Below, piece by piece: positions 53,480 to 64,000 of a stretch of 64,000 bases of DNA (position 1 is the first letter of the stretch; each line of letters starts with the position of its first letter). Source of the DNA: Epiperipatus broadwayi (taxonomy: Eukaryota; Onychophora; Udeonychophora; Euonychophora; Peripatidae); assembly GCA_028023455.1 (NCBI GenBank), contig JAQFVV010000230.1:186001-250000 (forward strand), given 5' to 3'. The position numbers were made by a program, and so were the translations under genes. A model generated the notes under the pieces. It was not told the DNA's origin. It saw nothing but the letters and a program-made list of their open reading frames with translations, and did no database searches.

Positions 53480-55060
53480 TGTAACAAAACATTTTGCTAC
53501 GCTCTTAAATTTCAAGAGGTTGCAACATACGGTGGCCGTTCAAGGGCACCACCAAGCATTTCTGCCTAGACCATATTATAAATTTCTATACTAACGGTTA
53601 ATTTATTTACGAATGGCAATCACCAAATGCAAACCTTAACATAATTTCCTTTTAATGGACCAAAAGATTACAAAATGAAATATACGTATTAATTATAATA
53701 AATAAAAAAGAAAGACATCGACACTTCACTGTTATTGAAATATTTATTATACCTTTATTCTATTTGTTGTTTATTCCCTTCCCTCGCACTTGTCAAATTA
53801 ATTCCTCCCGATCCTTTTTCTTTCTAATCAAGAATTAACATGTGTCATTCTCGAAGGACCATGCGCCATCACTCTACCAATATTTTCATCAAAGAAAAAC
53901 ATGGTATATAACTATGAGTGAACTCAAGGGAAAGTTACTATAAAAGTGTGTTTGTTAAAACAAAATCCACTCAAAACTCCTCTTTCTAATGTTAAATCTT
54001 ATCCTCTTAAGTTTTGACTTGCCCTTAGATCGAGTATACAATTTTTTTATTCATACCTATACATTATCAGAATAACAATCACAGAAAACAAAGGTAAGTT
54101 TACTTAATAAAACATAACACAAAAATATAATGTGGATTAATTTGGATTAGTAAATACATATACTTAAAGACTACATATCCCCCCCTTTCTATTGCTGAAA
54201 CTTTGGGATATTTAAAGTGCAGGCCTTTTTTTCCTTTTTTTAAAATTCTATTACGCAAATGTCTCTTGAAATTATAATAAAAAAATCTATTTACCCTGAT
54301 CGATCAGTGTAGGTCCTGTGTGTGTGGAATATTTCACTTTATATTCGTTATGGTTTGTCCCTGATCTTCTTCCAGTCCGTTCTCCCCGACTAGCTCACTC
54401 TGTCTGGCATTTACAAGGCAGTTCCAGGTGGTAATAGGAAGAGGTTCCCAAAAGGGAAAGTTCTGTTAGATCTAGCTGCTCAACATTTTCTTCTTGCGCT
54501 TACTTCTTAATTTTTTTTTTAATGTAATTTTACAATTTTTTTTATATTGGAGAGTCCGAGCCAAATTGGCTTATAGATTCTGTATTCTTTGGCAGAAAAA
54601 TCCAATTAATTCAAACAAAAGCAAAGTCCATAATTTATAGTTTTTTTTCCAAAGTCTCAGTTCACACCTTTAATATTCTCTTCTTTTATTTTATATTTTA
54701 TTTTAAAATCCCAAAGAAACATTCCAATTGATCAGCGTAATAGATAGCATAAAAATACCTTCACTGTCAAAACCCCAACAATAGAATTAATTGCCTTCTT
54801 TTCCCTTTTATCTTTAAGAATTTTTTTTAAGACTAAACAAAAGACAAACTTTTATCAAAATGTAAGATCTTGATCTAATTTATTTTAACTTCTTAAAACT
54901 CCATTTTAAAATCAAGTGTGTATATATATGAGCTGATAGAAAAGTAGGTGTTTATTTATTTCTAATAAAACTTTTATTACAATGTATATATTTTATTTTT
55001 ACAAAATATGTGTGTATATATATGTATGAATATGAGCTGGCAGAAAATACCAGCTCAGTA
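53480..55060. other. Interior of the 4-kb element, unassigned
   Basis: Holds a GC-richer patch at 54295-54480 and one at 53515-53575 without a supported frame. A minus frame at 54999-55205 is repeat-derived. Confidence 0.35.
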
Positions 55061-55261
55061 TGTATATGCAAGTGATTTTTTTTTTCAATTTCAAAATTAT
55101 TCTGATGTATATTATGTACGTATATGCAAGTGAATTGTTTTTTTCAATTTCAAAATTATTTTGACGTATATAAAAATCGTATATACTATTTTCATGCATG
55201 TACATTTGTTTTTATTTGGTATTTTTTTCAGGACCAACAAACATGGCTCGTTATCTGCCCG

Positions 55262-55395
55262 ATGGTCATCTTTAGTATTTTCCAACCAATGACATAATAC
55301 CCTGAAGGCATATAAATCATGTGATCTGCATCTTTAGTATTATCGGACCGATGACGTATTGCCCTGAAGGCATATCAATCTAATCTTGCGATCTT
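55262..55395 (+). repeat. Internal copies of the element terminus
   Basis: ATCTTTAGTATTTTCCAACC and ATCTTTAGTATTATCGGACC, each followed by GATGACRTA..ACCCTGAAGG-like sequence and GCATAT, repeat the terminal motif in tandem about 59 bases apart. Confidence 0.75.
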
Positions 55396-55551
55396 TAACA
55401 TACCAGATCCACGTGATCTACGGGAAAATTTTAGCGATTGCATTTGTCCGCAAATCACTTGGAGACGTTATCTTAAAAATCGCAAAATCAGACTAATATG
55501 GCTTCAGGGTAATACATCATCAGTTGGATAATACTAAAGAACCAATTTAAT

Positions 55552-56762
55552 CAACATACACCTTTTGTAATAGACATTTATGCTTTAAATTTCATATTTA
55601 TTTTAATTTTGAGTTTATTTAATAGTAATAAGTACACATAAATTATATTTGTTAAAATTTACAATACTTATTAAACCTTATAATGATAAAACCTGTTTAA
55701 TTTTATTATAGTGACTCTTTAAAAATGTGTGTGTTGAATATATGTGCAGAATCTTAATTTAAAAAAATAAATTGACTACACTTCCTGGTTGGAAATGTTA
55801 TTTTCTGTTCCAACAGGAGGATTAAATTATTAGTTTTTAATTTTTATATCATAATAATTTTAAATATCAGCATAATATTAATTAATTATTTGAATTTCAA
55901 TAAATAATTTTAAAAAAGTGTAAAAGATTATACTTATATTTAATTTGGGAATAATTATATTTATTATTTAAGTGTTTAAATATTTTATTAATTTTATTAT
56001 AGTTTATTGTTATTGTTAACATTGTAGACAAAGTTAATTTATTCAAAAAATTTTCAGCTAATTAAATTTAGATGACCAATGAAATCTATTTAAGAATTTG
56101 ATGTCACACTGTCTACAATATAAAAAGGATTAGCAGATGAAATTAAGGAGAGAATTGAAAAACAATAGGAACTAATTAATCTGTCACTTTTAGTTCCATA
56201 AAAATTAGATAATTTTATCATGTTTTGTTTTAAAAATAGATAAAATTCAACTTTAATAAGCTAGTGTATACTATAAGTTTAAAATGGATTATAAATTTAT
56301 TATGGAGTAAATAAACATATTCTTTACTAGGAGCCAATTCTTACTTGCGATTAAGTTATGAAGGAACAACATTATTCTCAAGAGAAGAATCCAATTGTGT
56401 AGACAGCAAGTTCAACTAGTTTTTAAATGTACTCATGTAAGGATGTGTTTTGTTATTTCTTCATTTTTAATGATTTAAGAAGTAATTTACAAATAAACCT
56501 TTATTTAAAAAGATCTGTAGTTATAGGCATTTCAAAAAACACTCTATAGAATTTTAAGTTGCCTGTCTAATAATAATAATGAACTTATTTTTGGAAAGAA
56601 TAATATTTGTGTGCTAAATGGAAAGTAAAACCAAATATTTTAATGAACAATATGTATTTTTAACAGCCATAAATAAATTTGCAAGAATAATGAACATTTT
56701 TATACAATGATAAAATAGTAAGTGAAAAATAACCATTGCTTATATTAAATATATATAGAGAG
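55552..56762. other. AT-rich spacer
   Basis: Very AT-rich; no gene recognised. A minus frame at 56660-56851 overlaps the palindrome edge. Confidence 0.4.
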
Positions 56763-57338
56763 AGCTTGCAAAATAAGCTCTTATCAAGTTTGAGAATATC
56801 CTCAACCCCAGACTCTGGCGACGTCAGTGAGGTGCCAGGATATTCAATCATTAGATTAAAAATACTAGGACAAGCCCAGCACTTTATCTAATGTATAACT
56901 ATTGAGAAAAACATCTAAAATTTTTCAGACATTCATATGTCTAAAAATCCAGCTATCTAACTCAAATAGTCATATGGGACTGAACTAAGTTTAGATATAC
57001 CATATATTAATAGCTTTAGCAATATAAAATCACCAAAGCCTTAATAGCAAAAAATAAAATAATAAAAAAATCAAGTCAGATGTCACATGACCTAATTTTG
57101 GCGATTTTATATTGCTAAAACTATTAATATATGGTGAATCTAAACTTAGTTCAGTCCCATATGGTTATTTGAGTTAGATAGCTGGATTTTTAGACATATG
57201 CATGTCTGAAAAATTCAGATTTTTTTCTCAATAGTTATACATTAGATAAAGTGCTGGGCTTGTCCTAGTATTTTTAATCTAAACCGGTCTGAGGTTGAGG
57301 ATATTCTCAAAGCTTGTTAAGAGCTTATTTTGCAAGTT
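56763..57338. mobile_element. 576-bp palindrome (family E)
   Basis: The left arm (56763-57034) and the right arm (57099-57338) are reverse complements over about 240 bases with few changes: AGCTTGCAAAATAAGCTCTT, CTAGGACAAGCCCAGCACTT, AAATCCAGCTATCTAACTCA, AGCAATATAAAATCACC. A roughly 30-base block with GACGTCAGTGAGGTGCCAGG is only in the left arm. The loop (57035-57098) carries AATCAAGTCAGATGTCACAT, mirrored again outside at 57405-57440. Confidence 0.85.
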
Positions 57339-58133
57339 TTTTAAAGAAAATTGGTTTGTGATTTTATATTTTGATGAATAATATTTGTAAATACGAGCCT
57401 TATTAAAATTGGGTCATGTGACATCTGACTTGCTTTTTTTATTATTTTAATTAAATATACATATATCTTAAAATGAACTGAAAGTTTCTTATGACCTTTT
57501 AAAAAAATGAATTATTTATTTTGATAAATAATATCAAGGAAGAATATAAACTAAGATAGCTTAAAAACAAGAATATATTTTAAATGAAAATGACTTATAT
57601 ATAGAATAAACAATGAAAAAAAAATATAAAGCGCTGAAATTTAATAAGTATAACAAGAAGCTAGTTATTTTATAGTATCTATAATGGATAATCAAGATTA
57701 TAAAATAATATTGAATATTTAAAAAAACTATTTCACTATAATTATATTTTTAAAGCTATGAAGTGCACTAAATTCAAACCAATGATCCTATGATAGATAA
57801 TTAAAAGTGCTAAGAAGTTTAGAAACATTTATTATTTGTGTATATATTTTTTTACACTTTAAAATGTATTTTTTTTAACAATGATTTTCCAAGTTGAGGA
57901 AGAGAGAGAGAAAATGACAACAGAAGAAAAAATTGAAACTCCTGTCCATCGTCATGGTGATAGTTGTCAGAATTTGGGAAGATTAAAAAAAAGAATGAAA
58001 AAGTTTGCAATCTAAAAATTTTTTTTGTGTGTTTAGAATATTCATTTCTTTTTATGACAATAAGGAAAATAATTAAGTAATATATATATATGTTTATTGG
58101 GTATTTTAAATAAAGGTATAATTTTATGATGTA
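57339..58133. other. AT-rich spacer
   Basis: Includes the mirrored loop module (57405-57450). Otherwise nothing recognised. Confidence 0.4.
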
Positions 58134-58274
58134 ATAGTAGATTTAAGATGTCTTGCGTTGTTAGCTGAGAGGTATCGCAGCCCCACTCAAGCAAGCAGTT
58201 GGTTGCAGACGGTTGTGGGTTTGCGTCCCGGCTGATGCTATGACATATGAAAAAAAAAATAGTAGATTTAAGAT
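58134..58274 (+). mobile_element. tRNA-derived SINE, copy 4, young insertion
   Basis: Element 58150-58258: GCGTTGTTAGCTGAGAGGTA, an altered middle with CAAGCAAGCAGTTGG, T arm GGGTTTGCGTCCCG, GGCTGATGCTATGACATATG and an A-run. ATAGTAGATTTAAGAT is duplicated exactly (58134-58149 and 58259-58274), 16 bp. The head differs most from the other copies. A 69-codon frame starting inside it is not a gene. Confidence 0.85.
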
Positions 58275-58487
58275 ATTAAATGTATGTATTATGATTATTT
58301 TCTATATATTTTATATAAATTGCCACATTGCTGTAAATAAAAATAAAAAAAGTTTACGAACAGTAATTGGTAATTTTATTACATTATATATTTTAATATA
58401 CAAAAAGATAAATATTTATTAATAAAAAAGGTAGTATATATTATGATGCTAATTTATTGTACTAGTATATAGTCCAGTGTTACATAA

Positions 58488-58928
58488 TAAATATATTAAG
58501 GCTATAACCTTACGACTATGCACCTAAAATGCGATAGTAGGGACCTCTATAAATCTAAACACAAGATTAGCGACTTTAAAAGATAAGGGTGGCCACTCTT
58601 ATCTTCGACCTAATTTCTAAATATATAGGTGAATCTAAAGCATTTTGATTCAAGAGCGTGAAGCTATTAACTGCTTCACTGATTGAATCCACAATTTCTA
58701 TACAAACTAACATACATGAAATCTTTTGATTTACAATAAGTCAGTAAGAAGTTCTTATAATTAAAAATCTTTTAAAACAATTTAAAGTTGTAATTAATAA
58801 TGTATAAAGCGCATACTCATTACATAAGTAATATATATTAAGGTCCCTATTGTCACATTTTAGGCGCATAGTCTTAAGGCTATAGCCTTAATATATATAT
58901 TCCTTATGTAATGAGTATGTGCTTTATA
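58488..58928. mobile_element. Family C foldback with nested inverted pair
   Basis: Left TATTAAGGCTATAACCTTAC, GACTATGCACCTAAAATGCG and GTAGGGACCTCTA; right mirror ending at about 58900. A second inverted pair, TATAAAGCGCATACTCATTA (58803) and its mirror ending TATGTGCTTTATA (58928), encloses the right arm, so two elements or two generations are superimposed. Confidence 0.75.
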
Positions 58929-60164
58929 AATTATAATAAATATAGGTGGATCAAGAAAAATATTTCTAGGATAAACTATTATTGTATAAGATGAGTGCAG
59001 TATTATAAATGATGTGTGTGATAGAGTGAATATAATACTTCATTATATTGATAATTGACCTCAAATATTGTAAAGCATTAAGAATATAATATGATGTTTG
59101 TGATATTGATAGATGTTATTTGTTTTGACATATGATCTTTTATAGACAAAGTTTTATGAAGGTTGGAGAAACAAAGTGTTATATACTTGGATTGGAAATA
59201 TCTATACTGATGATCTAAGTTAATGAAGAAGTAGAGGATAAGTTAAAATACCAGGATAGCTTAATATAGATTCTGAAGAACTAATATTAAGTATAAATGG
59301 GATGGATGTAAAGGATGCCTATATTATATTAGGAAATTTGTGAGAATCTTTTTAGGACACGTAACCGTCCCATTCTGTAAGTGCTTAAGAGAAAAGCCAG
59401 GATTTCAATGGTAATATCATTGGAAGAATAATGATTTCTCTAGGTTATGACTGTTGAAGAATAACTGTTAGTTATCTCCATTCCTATAATGCACTGTTTA
59501 AATTAGTTTCTTATTCCAAATGATATCTTAAATAGTAAATTATATTTTAAAGCATCATATATAAGTAATATGGATAATAATCTATAGTTTTTCTTCTTAT
59601 AGTCAGTCATGATAGTGTAAGGAATGATAAAAAAGCATATGCAAAACAAATAAATATAGATTTTATAAATAAAAAAAGGACATTATTACAAATTATTGTA
59701 TGAGATCGTGAAGCGTGTAAAAGAACTGTATATGAGAAGTATGATGGATGAAGGTCAAATATTAAAGATAAAATATTCTTGATTCAAGTATTTATTTAAG
59801 ATATCTTATTTATATTGCATAGTCAATATAAAGATTAAAAAAGTAATTCAGTAGATAATAAGATATCAGTATAGTGGTTATAAAGTTGTATTACATTGTC
59901 TTTTAATAAATCTAAGAAAGGTAAATAATAAACAACCCACCACCTAGGCATTATTGGTATAATATAATTGATAAATTTTATTCAAAAATGAATGAGAATT
60001 AAAACTTTTCAATATGAATATGATAATAATAAGAAAGTAATTGTTTTTAAACTCAGTAAATGATTTAGATTTGAGGAAATTAATGAAAGGATTATTTTAA
60101 TATATGATTTTTTTTTTCTACAGTACAGGCTTTTTCATACCTGCACTCCAATATGTAATATATA
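58929..60164. other. AT-rich spacer
   Basis: 59340-59420 contains CTTTTTAGGACACGTAACCG in a slightly richer stretch; no family recognised. Confidence 0.4.
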
Positions 60165-60363
60165 GGGGGTTTGAACTCAGACCTTCACACGACCTTCAGC
60201 TATCCACGCTATTTCATATTCCTGACACACTTGATCACACACATGACGAAAACATAAATGATCACACCATGATGAAAAGATAAATAATCACCAATAAACG
60301 TATTTCGTACTAAACCAGCGCTCGTCAGTTGGTCCAGATTATCATCTCCACAATCAAAGCTCA
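60165..60363 (+). repeat. Family A repeat, partial
   Basis: GGGGGTTTGAACTCAGACCT, GACCTTCAGCTATCCACGCT, ACACTTGATCACACACATGA and GCGCTCGTCAGTTGGTCCAG, ending near CAAAGCTCAGC. This copy is useful because its tRNA-like end is complete. Confidence 0.8.
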
Positions 60364-61667
60364 GCAAGGATTATTGTATTCATATGTATAAATGTAAATA
60401 GGTTATAGTTATAATGTAAATTGTAGCATAGTTTAACTTTAATGTAAATAGAAACATGTTGTAACGATAGTAAAAAAAAAAAAAAAAATTGTTGCAAATA
60501 AATGTATGTTTTGATTTAAATTAGATGATTAGCATTCGTTTCTTTATTGAATCATAAGTGTATAACATCATACTCAATTAAGTAGCGCATTAAAATTTTA
60601 ATATAAATCTGATTTATTTGATGTTTTATCAGAAGATTTCAAATAAAGAATTAAAACTAGATAAATCAAATATCTGTCACTTTTGATTTATAATTTAATA
60701 AGAGTAACATCCAATTTACTTGGTAATCTATTTAGAATTTATGTACACGGATAAATATTTGAAATTTAAATATAAGGAATCATTTTATGTTCATAGCCTT
60801 ATAGAAATTCATCTTACTTATAGTCACATATATATTTTGAAATTATTATGGTTATTATAAAATTCTATGATTATAATTTTTTTAAAAAATGATTAAGTCT
60901 TAATTACTGCATTATTTAAACTAAATGAAATTAATAGGCCAATTATAATGTTTGTTTGAAAGATAAATAGAATGGGTAATTGCTAAAATAATTAGTATTC
61001 CATGAGATTAATTTAAAAAAGATTAGGTTTTTGATTAACGATAAGTAATGTGATTACTAGAGAATGATTATTCTGCTTAATTATTATTATTTATATACGT
61101 GTATTGTTAATTAATAAAAAGTGTTTCCATAAGTTATTAGTCTAATGTTAATTTAGTAATTTATTTGTTCTTATTTGTGTGTAGTATTGAAACTAGATGT
61201 TTTATCAAATAGTTGTTTTAGTTAGCATTTGTAATATAAAATTAGTATTGCTATTTAGATGATTGGTTTTTAATAAAATCCCTCTTGTCATTCAATTATC
61301 TAACAATTAATCATTAGTAATTAAAAAAATAATCATTATCCCTGAGATTTTAATAAGATAACTTAATAATAATTAGATTAATTTAATATGTGTATTTTAA
61401 ATTTCTAATATTGTAGTTTATTATAGGTATAAGAGAATAAGTAGTTATGTAAATGATTTTGATAATTATTTAACTATGAATTTATTATGTTACTCATTGT
61501 TTATTATAGGATTTTTCTACTGATTGTGGCACTATAGATAGTATATGGAAGTCTTCTGCAATGGCAATGCCATTGGAGGTACATTTTATATACTTTACAA
61601 TGTTAAAACCTATGCTTTGTGACTTTACCTATAGAATATCTTATATCAACTGTACTTGTAAAACAGA
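60364..61667. other. AT-rich spacer
   Basis: Very AT-rich with poly-A at 60472-60488. Nothing coding recognised. Confidence 0.4.
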
Positions 61668-63614
61668 GCCTAAACCATAGGTTCCCAGACTTTTTCAGGC
61701 CACCACCCTCTTTGCAAGACAAATTTTGTAGCATCCCCCCCCCTAGGTATAACAGTTTTCCGTGTTCAATCTGTTTGATATTTTTGACATAAATAGAAAC
61801 TAATGATACTGTACCAGATGATGCCTATCCCATAATTCATATGATGCACACAAGATATAACATGATGTCAATGTCACACATCAGAATATAGCATCAACAT
61901 AAACTTAATATCAATAACAAAGTTTAAATGAGTGAAATCAAACCAAAATCGATTATATTTCCTTTATTTCTCCCTATTCAAACTCTAATTCCCTGTTAAT
62001 TGGTACCACAAAGTTTTAGGGGGTATATATTTGAAAGGCTGAGCCTAAACCTCACCTTTATGTGCCACTTTTGAGAAGAAAAAATACATTCAAAAAGGAA
62101 ATACCACTGCCAACCAAAAAAAACAAAAAAACAAATCAGCATATCAATAAATTTTCAATAATCACATACAGAGATTACAACAATAATAATAATAATTTCA
62201 TACAAAGTAAGTTTCTTTTTTCTAAAATAGAACAGTGTGTTAAAAGCAACAACAACAACAAGCAAATATATATATATGCCTCGCCATACAAACAAGCATT
62301 CCAGAAATTAATTTGGTAGAACTGTTTAAAGTAGGAAAATCAAATAATTTATAGAAAAACAACAAAAAAATACAAATAACAAAAAAAAATGCAATAAAAT
62401 TTATAGCAACAAGACATAATAATAAATATATAAAAAAAATTATACCATCTGGCTTCCTTCTGGTTTCTTTCCATTAACCATCTCCAGACTTAGTAATTTT
62501 TAAGTGTGTTATAAACCATGACAACAAGGAGATGGGGGCTTCCCTTCTTCACAGAAAAATAAAGGCATTAAAATGTTCATCATCATATGTGACTACATGA
62601 CAGCAGCAAAGGAGTCTGGCTGGTGCACTAACATTGGGAATTTACTCCATTAGCATTTTAATGATAAAAGTTAGGCATTTTTATATTTCTCAGCTTTCTT
62701 TAGTAAAAATCTTTATAATAAGGACAGCAGCCAACCAAGGATCAATCACACAATTCTGGACGGACTATAATTTGAAGCTAGGCTCAACTCTGCCTTCTTT
62801 CATAAAGTTCTCCACTGCTTTATAACTAGAATCTTTCTCTTAGTTCAACAAACCCTTAATTGTTCAGCAAACAAAACATAGCAAGGAAAACAATAAACTC
62901 AGAAGAGATCCCCCATCACCTGCTGAAAATCTTTTGTAGCATACATATAGCAATACAAATTGAGTACCCTTTTTCACTATTACAGCCTTTATCTCCAATT
63001 TCTTGGACAATTGATCATAAACAATTGATATAGCTTTTTACACCTTTTTATCTTTAATTTTCCACTCAGATTTTTTTAATTCTTCAAGGAGTTCTGTTTT
63101 ACATATAATTTTAATACAATGGAAATAGCTTTTTTCATCTTTACAAAAGATTAAAAAAAAAAAAATCTGAGATGTGACAAATTTTTAGATTCTCTCAGCT
63201 GATATTGGCCTTAAATTACTTTATTTTTTTAACAAAAAATATAATGCACAGGATGACCACTTCTATGTATTAGTAAAATTTAAAATTAGCCATACAATAA
63301 TAATCTGCATTCCTTTTAACTTGTTAATAGAGAAAAAAAACCCATCAAAAATGTGCAAAACATTTACAATTACTCTGATTACCCCCTTTTTTTATATATT
63401 CTTTCATATAAACAATTTATAAAATAATCATAAAAGCAGCAAAATAATGTAAAAATTAGCAGTTTGAGAGCGAGTTAAAGCCAACAATCGGTGCACCCAG
63501 AGAAAAGGCTAGACCACTTGAAAACTCCTAAATGCTTCTGAACTCACTATCACACACACACCCCTAGAAGTCTTCACCACCCATTGGCTCACTTTGGGAA
63601 ACACTGGTCTAAAC
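61668..63614. mobile_element. 1.93-kb hAT-type element
   Basis: Element proper 61676-63606. The left end CATAGGTTCCCAGACTTTTT and the right end in reverse (CAGTGTTTCCCAAAGTGAGC) are hAT-type inverted repeats. The flanks GCCTAAAC (61668-61675) and GTCTAAAC (63607-63614) form an 8-bp duplication with one change, again centred on TA. The inside has two short frames (62062-62319, 62634-62825) without recognisable transposase motifs, plus AAC/AAT tracts; the element is probably non-autonomous. Confidence 0.8.
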
Positions 63615-64000
63615 AATAATAAGGATTTTTTTTTTTTTTTTTTTTGTAAATGAAAAAGATAAGTTTTTTTTTTTTTAGGAAGGAGTATTGTTTTTTTTTT
63701 TTGTAGAGGGAGAAAAGAAAAAAAATATATATATATAATCTTTATAAATTTTCTCCACTAAAAAATACCCCAACAACAAAAACCAATCTGTTTTTTAGGG
63801 GGCCCACCTATTTTAAAAAATAAATATGGCCTCCCTATTTTTTTTTGGTCCAATAATTTTATAACAACACAAACCAAAGCAACCAACCAAAGGACCAAAA
63901 AATTATTGATATAAAAAATTTGAAACAAGCCTCCTTAAATAGATAAATATGACCTGTTTTAAATGCAGACTAATAAATAGTCAATTACAACATGCAAATT
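63615..64000. other. Poly-T and poly-A rich window end
   Basis: T-runs at 63627-63645, 63665-63676 and 63691-63702; nothing else recognised. Confidence 0.5.

Larger units (their letters stand above)
51505..55551. mobile_element. 4.03-kb TIR element with 8-bp duplication
   Basis: Element proper 51513-55543. The left end GGTACTTTAGTATTATTCAA, then CCGATGATGT, and the right end read in reverse (GGTTCTTTAGTATTATCCAA, then CTGATGATGTATTACCCTG) are inverted repeats. AATTTAAT stands on both sides (51505-51512 and 55544-55551). The terminal motif is repeated internally at 55272 and 55331. The interior holds two tandem arrays and no recognisable transposase. GG-starting ends and the 8-bp duplication recall the 39939 element and the Merlin superfamily; assignment is inference. 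Confidence 0.75.

Noticed and set aside
62062-62825. Two frames as a hAT transposase
   Set aside because: No BED finger, DDE-region patch or C-terminal dimerisation block could be seen; composition is low complexity.
1-64000. CRISPR array, bacterial operon, prophage or plasmid origin
   Set aside because: No regularly spaced identical repeats with unique spacers, no dense coding, no ribosome-binding sites and no bacterial protein families.

Overview
The window looks like nuclear DNA of an AT-rich invertebrate animal. I see no operons, Shine-Dalgarno sites, bacterial-style genes, rRNA or CRISPR. Instead there are long stretches of AT-rich spacer, many di- and trinucleotide microsatellites, decayed non-LTR retrotransposons, Penelope-like element (PLE) pieces, tRNA-derived SINEs, hAT DNA transposons with 8-bp target duplications, and many foldback or hairpin repeats. 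The species cannot be named from this. Absence of any confident multi-exon host gene suggests an intergenic region or a large intron.

Layout. 0-9.5 kb: a broken PLE endonuclease (about 0.8-1.2 kb); RTE-like LINE 3' end (1.4-1.9 kb); a longer minus-strand RTE-like copy (about 2.3-5.7 kb) split by a hairpin element, repeats of families A and B, and a SINE; then the most intact coding stretch of the window, a PLE 3' part with a GIY-YIG endonuclease (about 5.95-7.7 kb); a second LINE type (8.2-9.1 kb); another RTE 3' end. 9.5-24 kb: scattered families A, B and D, LINE relics, a 776-bp hAT element with a perfect 8-bp duplication, and a plus-strand RTE copy split by a hairpin and two family A copies. 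24-36 kb: mostly unassigned AT-rich DNA with short repeats, a SINE, family B copies, a near-perfect 62-nt hairpin and a LINE tail. 36.7-42 kb: a decayed Buster/ZBED5-type hAT transposase, a 294-bp TIR element with an 8-bp duplication, a 203-bp tandem duplication and a SINE. 42.5-45.5 kb: a minus-strand RTE copy riddled with five later insertions. 46-51.5 kb: LINE and family B relics, two PLE-like hammerhead-like motifs inside a foldback, and one candidate host exon (about 50.03-50.16 kb). 51.5-55.55 kb: a roughly 4-kb element bounded by inverted repeats and an 8-bp duplication, full of internal tandem repeats. 55.5-64 kb: a 576-bp palindrome, a young SINE with a 16-bp duplication, two more foldbacks, a family A copy and a 1.93-kb hAT element.

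I use letters for repeat families defined only from copies inside this window: A (about 370 bp, one end tRNA-like), B (hairpin repeat of about 200-450 bp), C, D, E and F (foldbacks), H (direct repeats). In this document + for family A means the strand carrying the CATCAGTTGGTCCAGAT motif, and + for family B means the strand ending GGTGATCATGTGATGTT. The pattern is one of repeated nesting: retrotransposons landed first and were then split by small non-autonomous elements.
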